The position numbers and the translations under genes were made by a program. A stretch of 64,000 nucleotides of DNA from Pseudomonadota bacterium (GTDB lineage Bacteria; Pseudomonadota; Alphaproteobacteria; Caulobacterales; Caulobacteraceae): positions 1 to 64,000 of the forward strand of contig JAEYTA010000202.1 in assembly GCA_023434265.1 (NCBI GenBank), read 5' to 3'. Position 1 is the stretch's first letter. Each line of letters begins with the position of its first letter. Shown one piece after another: positions 63,328 through 64,000 of this stretch. The notes beneath the pieces are model-generated. The model searched no databases, was not told the origin of the DNA, and worked only from the letters and a program-made list of their open reading frames with translations.

Positions 63328-64000
63328 CCGGCCGCCGGGACCGAGGTCGCCCGCCCCGCCGCCGCTTCCGCCGGCCCGGCCCATGGCCCCGGATCCCGGC
63401 CGCCGCCGAATTTCACAAGCGCTTCAATGCGTTTCGCGATCGGCGGGTGGGTGGCGAAGAGGCCCTCGAGGCCCCGGCCGTCGGGCTGGTTGTCGAGAAA
63501 CATCTGCTGCACCTCGTCGGGGCCCTTCAGCGAGGAGCGGCCCTCGATCTTGCGCAGGGCCGAGATCATGGCGTCGGGGTTCTTGGTCAGTTCGACGGCG
63601 CCGGCGTCGGCGACGAACTCGCGGGTGCGCGACAGCATCATGCGGATGACGACGGCCAGGGCCACGCCGACGGCGGCGAAGACGAGGCCGATGAGGATCA
63701 GCGGGCCGGCGTTGGAGTTCTTCGAGCGGCCCCGGCCGCCGGCGTAGAACAGGCCGCGGAAGACCAGCTCGGCCAGCACGCTGATGATGCCGGCGAAGAT
63801 GGAGGCGATGACCATGGTGCGCACGTCCTTGTTGATGACGTGGGTCAGCTCGTGGGCGAGGACGGCCTCGACCTCGTCGCGGCTGAGGGTGTTCACCAGG
63901 CCGCGGGTGACGGTGACGCTGTAGCGGCCCTCGTGCAGGCCGGTGGCGAAGGCGTTGAGGCTGTCGCTCTCGATCATGCGCAGGGTCGGGGTGCGCATGC
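63324..64000 (-). CDS. htpX: Membrane zinc protease HtpX (N-terminal part outside the window)
   Basis: About 225 residues of this M48 protease are present; the start lies beyond the right edge. The zinc motif HELTHVINKD, an adjacent membrane segment VIASIFAGIISVLAELVF, a second segment LILIGLVFAAVGVALAVVI, the distal metal ligand region SRTREFVADAGAVELTKNP and LFATHPPIAKRIEALV are all visible. HtpX degrades misfolded inner-membrane proteins under heat or envelope stress together with FtsH. The C terminus has an Ala/Gly/Pro-rich tail. Confidence 0.95.
   Translation of the reverse strand, partial: MRTPTLRMIESDSLNAFATGLHEGRYSVTVTRGLVNTLSRDEVEAVLAHELTHVINKDVRTMVIASIFAGIISVLAELVFRGLFYAGGRGRSKNSNAGPLILIGLVFAAVGVALAVVIRMMLSRTREFVADAGAVELTKNPDAMISALRKIEGRSSLKGPDEVQQMFLDNQPDGRGLEGLFATHPPIAKRIEALVKFGGGRDPGPWAGPAEAAAGRATSVPAAG

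Overview
The window is about 70% G+C chromosomal DNA, densely packed with genes, from an alphaproteobacterium. The best guess is Caulobacterales, Brevundimonas-like. Supporting points are a dusB-ntrY-ntrX-hfq-hflX run, a PopA-type protein (double receiver plus degenerate GGDEF), motB without a neighbouring motA, a PDH operon whose E1-beta subunit carries a lipoyl domain, and many GTG/TTG starts inside ATGA/GTGA stop-start overlaps. I see no phage, IS element, CRISPR array or plasmid replication gene. Most of the window is core chromosome.

Layout. 1-1676: small secreted proteins, a HAD 5'-nucleotidase-like protein and an NDUFS4-like Complex I accessory protein. 1677-2533: a hairpin-rich spacer, tRNA-Arg(TCT), and a lower-G+C orphan gene bracketed by what look like degenerate interspersed-repeat pieces. 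2568-10289: a duplicated-domain hypothetical, xthA, a PLP C-S lyase, an orphan amino-acid-binding lipoprotein next to a DAACS symporter, a mercaptopyruvate sulfurtransferase and a cyclopropane-fatty-acid-synthase-like enzyme. 10473-14901: kdsA-hldE-hldD (Kdo and heptose for LPS inner core) with a translationally coupled DUF3089 protein. 15198-21189: recG (-), then sdhE-mfd (+).

21186-25007: SRPBCC protein and ArsR-type regulator with a palindromic operator candidate, the PopA-like protein, and a YihY-family membrane protein. 24970-29212: TusA-like and CinA-C proteins, a membrane-fused spermidine-synthase-like protein, and ispDF. 29276-38158: dusB, ntrY, ntrX, a D-amino-acid-transaminase-like protein, hfq, hflX and a CPA1 Na+/H+ antiporter. 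38171-49274: hypothetical protein, mazG, MFS carrier, M15 peptidase plus a small HExxH protein, DODA-type dioxygenase, DoxX, acyl-AMP ligase, lipA, ratA/COQ10-like protein, FAD oxidoreductase and two GNATs.

49386-59630: rpmF with a clear promoter and terminator, a lipoprotein, eno, an ftsB-like gene, then pdhA-pdhB-DUF5076-pdhC, two zinc-ribbon membrane proteins and lpdA. Enolase, PDH and LipA together link lower glycolysis to acetyl-CoA and supply the lipoyl cofactor. 59638-64000: a small secreted crystallin-like protein, a beta-hydroxyacid dehydrogenase with a flavin reductase, motB, bpt and the start-truncated htpX.

No new large multi-gene system is evident. The points most worth following are the repeat-bracketed orphan next to tRNA-Arg, the absence of ntrBC beside an NtrX that lacks GAFTGA, the PopA-like protein, a DUF3089 protein without its serine nucleophile, paired GANTC sites in an inverted repeat before ftsB, two paralogous zinc-ribbon membrane proteins inside the PDH operon, and five convergent gene pairs that overlap by exactly their stop codons.
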